Shown in pieces: positions 6,114 to 7,311 of a stretch of DNA of 7,311 nt; position 1 is the first letter of the stretch; every line of letters starts with the position of its first letter. The notes beneath the pieces are model-generated. The model saw nothing but the letters and a program-made list of their open reading frames with translations. It searched no databases and was not told where the DNA came from. Source of the DNA: an uncultured Eubacteriaceae bacterium (lineage in GTDB: Bacteria; Bacillota; Clostridia; Eubacteriales; UBA1433); contig CALGIV010000069.1 of NCBI GenBank assembly GCA_937914785.1, positions 1 to 7,311 on the forward strand, given 5' to 3'. A program made the position numbers and the translations under genes.

Positions 6114-6148
6114 CCCTTGCAGTTGAACCGAAACTGCAGGGGTTTTTT
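6114..6148 (+). terminator. Intrinsic terminator in the ilvB leader (segments 3:4)
   Basis: CCCTTGCAGTT (6114-6124) pairs with AACTGCAGGGG (6132-6142) over 11 positions with one G-U, around a seven-base loop, and is followed directly by six T (6143-6148). It lies 44 bases after the leader-peptide stop and 38 bases before ilvB, where an attenuator terminator is expected. Confidence 0.92.
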
Positions 6149-6158
6149 ATTCGGCTTT

Positions 6159-6176
6159 TGTCAGTTTGACAGGAGG
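6159..6176 (+). promoter_or_regulatory. ilvB ribosome binding site next to a small hairpin
   Basis: AGGAGG at 6171-6176 is a consensus ribosome binding site, 10 bases before the ATG at 6187. It shares its first base with the last base of the inverted repeat TGTCA-GTT-TGACA (6159-6171). The hairpin is short (5 bp) and its role, if any, is unknown. Confidence 0.8.
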
Positions 6177-6186
6177 AATTGACGGG

Positions 6187-7311
6187 ATGAAAATGAAAGG
6201 GACAGAAATCGTTATTCACACATTAATCAGTCACGGCGTAGATGCGTTATTTGGCTACCCTGGCGGCACGGTTATCGACTTCTATGAAGCGCTGTATCAC
6301 CATACGGATGAGATTACACACTATATCACGTGCCATGAGCAGCACGCCTGTCACGCGGCAGACGGCTATGCCAGGGCGAGCGGTAAGGTCGGCGTCGTGC
6401 TGGCTACCTCGGGGCCGGGTGCAACCAATCTCGTGACCGGCCTTGCTACGGCGTATCTCGATTCGACGCCGATGGTCGCCATTACAGGCAATGTGCCGAA
6501 CAGCCTGATCGGACGCGACAGCTTTCAGGAAGTCGACATTGCCGGCGTGACGATGCCGATTACGAAGCACAATTATATCGTCAAGCGTATCGAGGAGCTG
6601 GAAGACACACTCTGTGAAGCGTTTATGATCGCGCGCAGCGGACGGCCCGGCCCGGTACTCGTCGATATTCCAAAAGATGTCCAATTGGCACAGGCATCTT
6701 TCAAAGGCGGAAAGTCCTGGCCGATAAAAGCGGCACAGGAGCCCGATGCGCATACCATTGAAAAGGCAGCCGAGATTATCGGCAGGGGTGAAAAGCCTTA
6801 TATCTATGTCGGCGGTGGGGCGAACGCCTCAGGCGCTTATGCGCAGATTAAGGCCTTTGCCGAAAGAATCGATGCGCCTGTCGGCAGCAGTATGATGGGA
6901 CTGACGGCATATGATCAGACGGATGCACGTGCATTGGGTATGACCGGCATGCACGGCAAATATGCTTCTTCCAAGGCGCGTGCAGCTTCCGACTTAATCG
7001 TCGGCATCGGCGTTCGATTCTCCGACCGGGCGACCGGGAATATGGCTAAATATCAGGAGAATACTGAAATCATTCACATCGATATCGACGCGGCAGAGCT
7101 GGGTAAAAACGTTCAGCATTATACCGGAGTCGTCGGTGATGTTAAAGGGGTATTAACCGCGCTGACAGCGGTAGTGCCGCAGTTGAGAAACGATGCCTGG
7201 CGAAAAGAAGTGGCAGGTTATAAAGTGCAGGCGGAAGAAATGGAAGCCCGGTGGCGCGCCGAGCGGACGGCAATGACGTACAAGGATGTTATTCATCAGA
7301 TTGCAAGTCTG
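6187..7311 (+). CDS. ilvB: Acetolactate synthase, large (catalytic) subunit, 3' end outside window
   Basis: The frame is open to the window end, giving 375 of the roughly 560 residues usual for the family. The enzyme condenses two pyruvates to 2-acetolactate, or pyruvate with 2-oxobutyrate, using thiamine diphosphate; this is the first common step of Val, Leu and Ile synthesis. Visible motifs are the FGYPGG turn at 22-27, catalytic Glu51 in HEQHACHAADGYARASG, TSGPGATNLVTGL at 74-86, a VAITGNVP strand at 97-104 and SFQEVDI at 112-118. The pyrimidine-binding domain covers about 1-170 and the central domain begins near 190. The second thiamine diphosphate motif (GDG...N) must lie beyond the window. 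HEQ followed by HAADGYAR fits the biosynthetic IlvB type better than catabolic AlsS, and the leader upstream agrees. The ATG at 6187 is chosen for its spacing from AGGAGG; a second in-frame ATG at 6193 is less well placed. A small subunit gene may follow downstream. Confidence 0.96.
   Translation, partial: MKMKGTEIVIHTLISHGVDALFGYPGGTVIDFYEALYHHTDEITHYITCHEQHACHAADGYARASGKVGVVLATSGPGATNLVTGLATAYLDSTPMVAITGNVPNSLIGRDSFQEVDIAGVTMPITKHNYIVKRIEELEDTLCEAFMIARSGRPGPVLVDIPKDVQLAQASFKGGKSWPIKAAQEPDAHTIEKAAEIIGRGEKPYIYVGGGANASGAYAQIKAFAERIDAPVGSSMMGLTAYDQTDARALGMTGMHGKYASSKARAASDLIVGIGVRFSDRATGNMAKYQENTEIIHIDIDAAELGKNVQHYTGVVGDVKGVLTALTAVVPQLRNDAWRKEVAGYKVQAEEMEARWRAERTAMTYKDVIHQIASL

Larger units (their letters stand above)
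5931..6148 (+). promoter_or_regulatory. Putative ribosome-mediated transcription attenuator of ilvB
   Basis: This is the leader RNA from the predicted transcript start to the terminator T-run. Four segments can be proposed from base pairing read by eye. Segment 1 (5969-5978) pairs with 6044-6052 over nine pairs with one bulge. Segment 2 (6040-6052) pairs with segment 3 (6117-6129) as 4 bp, a 2x2 mismatch and 7 bp including one G-U. Segment 3 with segment 4 forms the terminator at 6114-6142. The 2:3 and 3:4 pairings exclude each other because both use 6117-6124. The Ile/Val/Leu codon block at 5971-6021 lies over and just after segment 1 and ends 18 bases before segment 2. A ribosome stalled there would disrupt 1:2 and leave 2 free for 3, allowing read-through into ilvB when branched-chain amino acids are short. 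Folding energies were not computed. Confidence 0.72.

Noticed and set aside
5931..6186. T-box riboswitch ahead of ilvB
   Set aside because: The conserved T-box core (AGGGTGGNACCGCG-like) is absent. The region before the terminator is occupied by the leader ORF and is too short for the usual stem I with specifier loop.

Overview
The window comes from a Gram-positive, endospore-forming member of the Bacillota, most likely a clostridium-like anaerobe. The evidence is a complete spoIVA sporulation gene beside a surface protein carrying three CWB2 cell-wall-binding repeats, a repeat type typical of Clostridia. Base composition is near-balanced in the genes and AT-rich in the intergenic regions. 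Every gene I can support lies on the + strand. I cannot name the genus.

Layout. (1) 1-2745: the 3' part of a large modular surface protein whose start lies upstream. It has a fragment resembling the accessory domain of M14-type carboxypeptidases, five Ig-like modules in the order A-B-A-B-B, and three ~100-residue CWB2 repeats. A perfect hairpin terminator follows. (2) 2885-4345: spoIVA, the ATPase that builds the basement layer of the spore coat, followed by a near-perfect 29-nt palindrome that probably ends its transcript. (3) 4442-5737: a two-gene unit with its own sigma-A-type promoter, a short leader and a closing terminator. It encodes a membrane protein of unknown function and a HAD-family phosphatase. 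(4) 5738-6186: an AT-rich intergenic stretch, then a strong extended -10 promoter, a 40-codon ORF with 14 Ile/Val/Leu codons among 17 consecutive codons, and an intrinsic terminator. (5) 6187-7311: the 5' part of ilvB, the large subunit of acetolactate synthase, running off the window end.

The most interesting element is the ilvB leader. The sequence supports a classical ribosome-mediated attenuator: a leader peptide loaded with the pathway's end-product amino acids, a terminator (3:4), a competing antiterminator (2:3), and a possible 1:2 protector hairpin. Spore-forming Bacillota are best known for T-box control of ilv genes, and I see no T-box here. A leader-peptide mechanism at this position is therefore unusual and testable. 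Secondary points are a Thr-to-Ala change at one of the two presumed sensor threonines of SpoIVA and the modular design of the surface protein.
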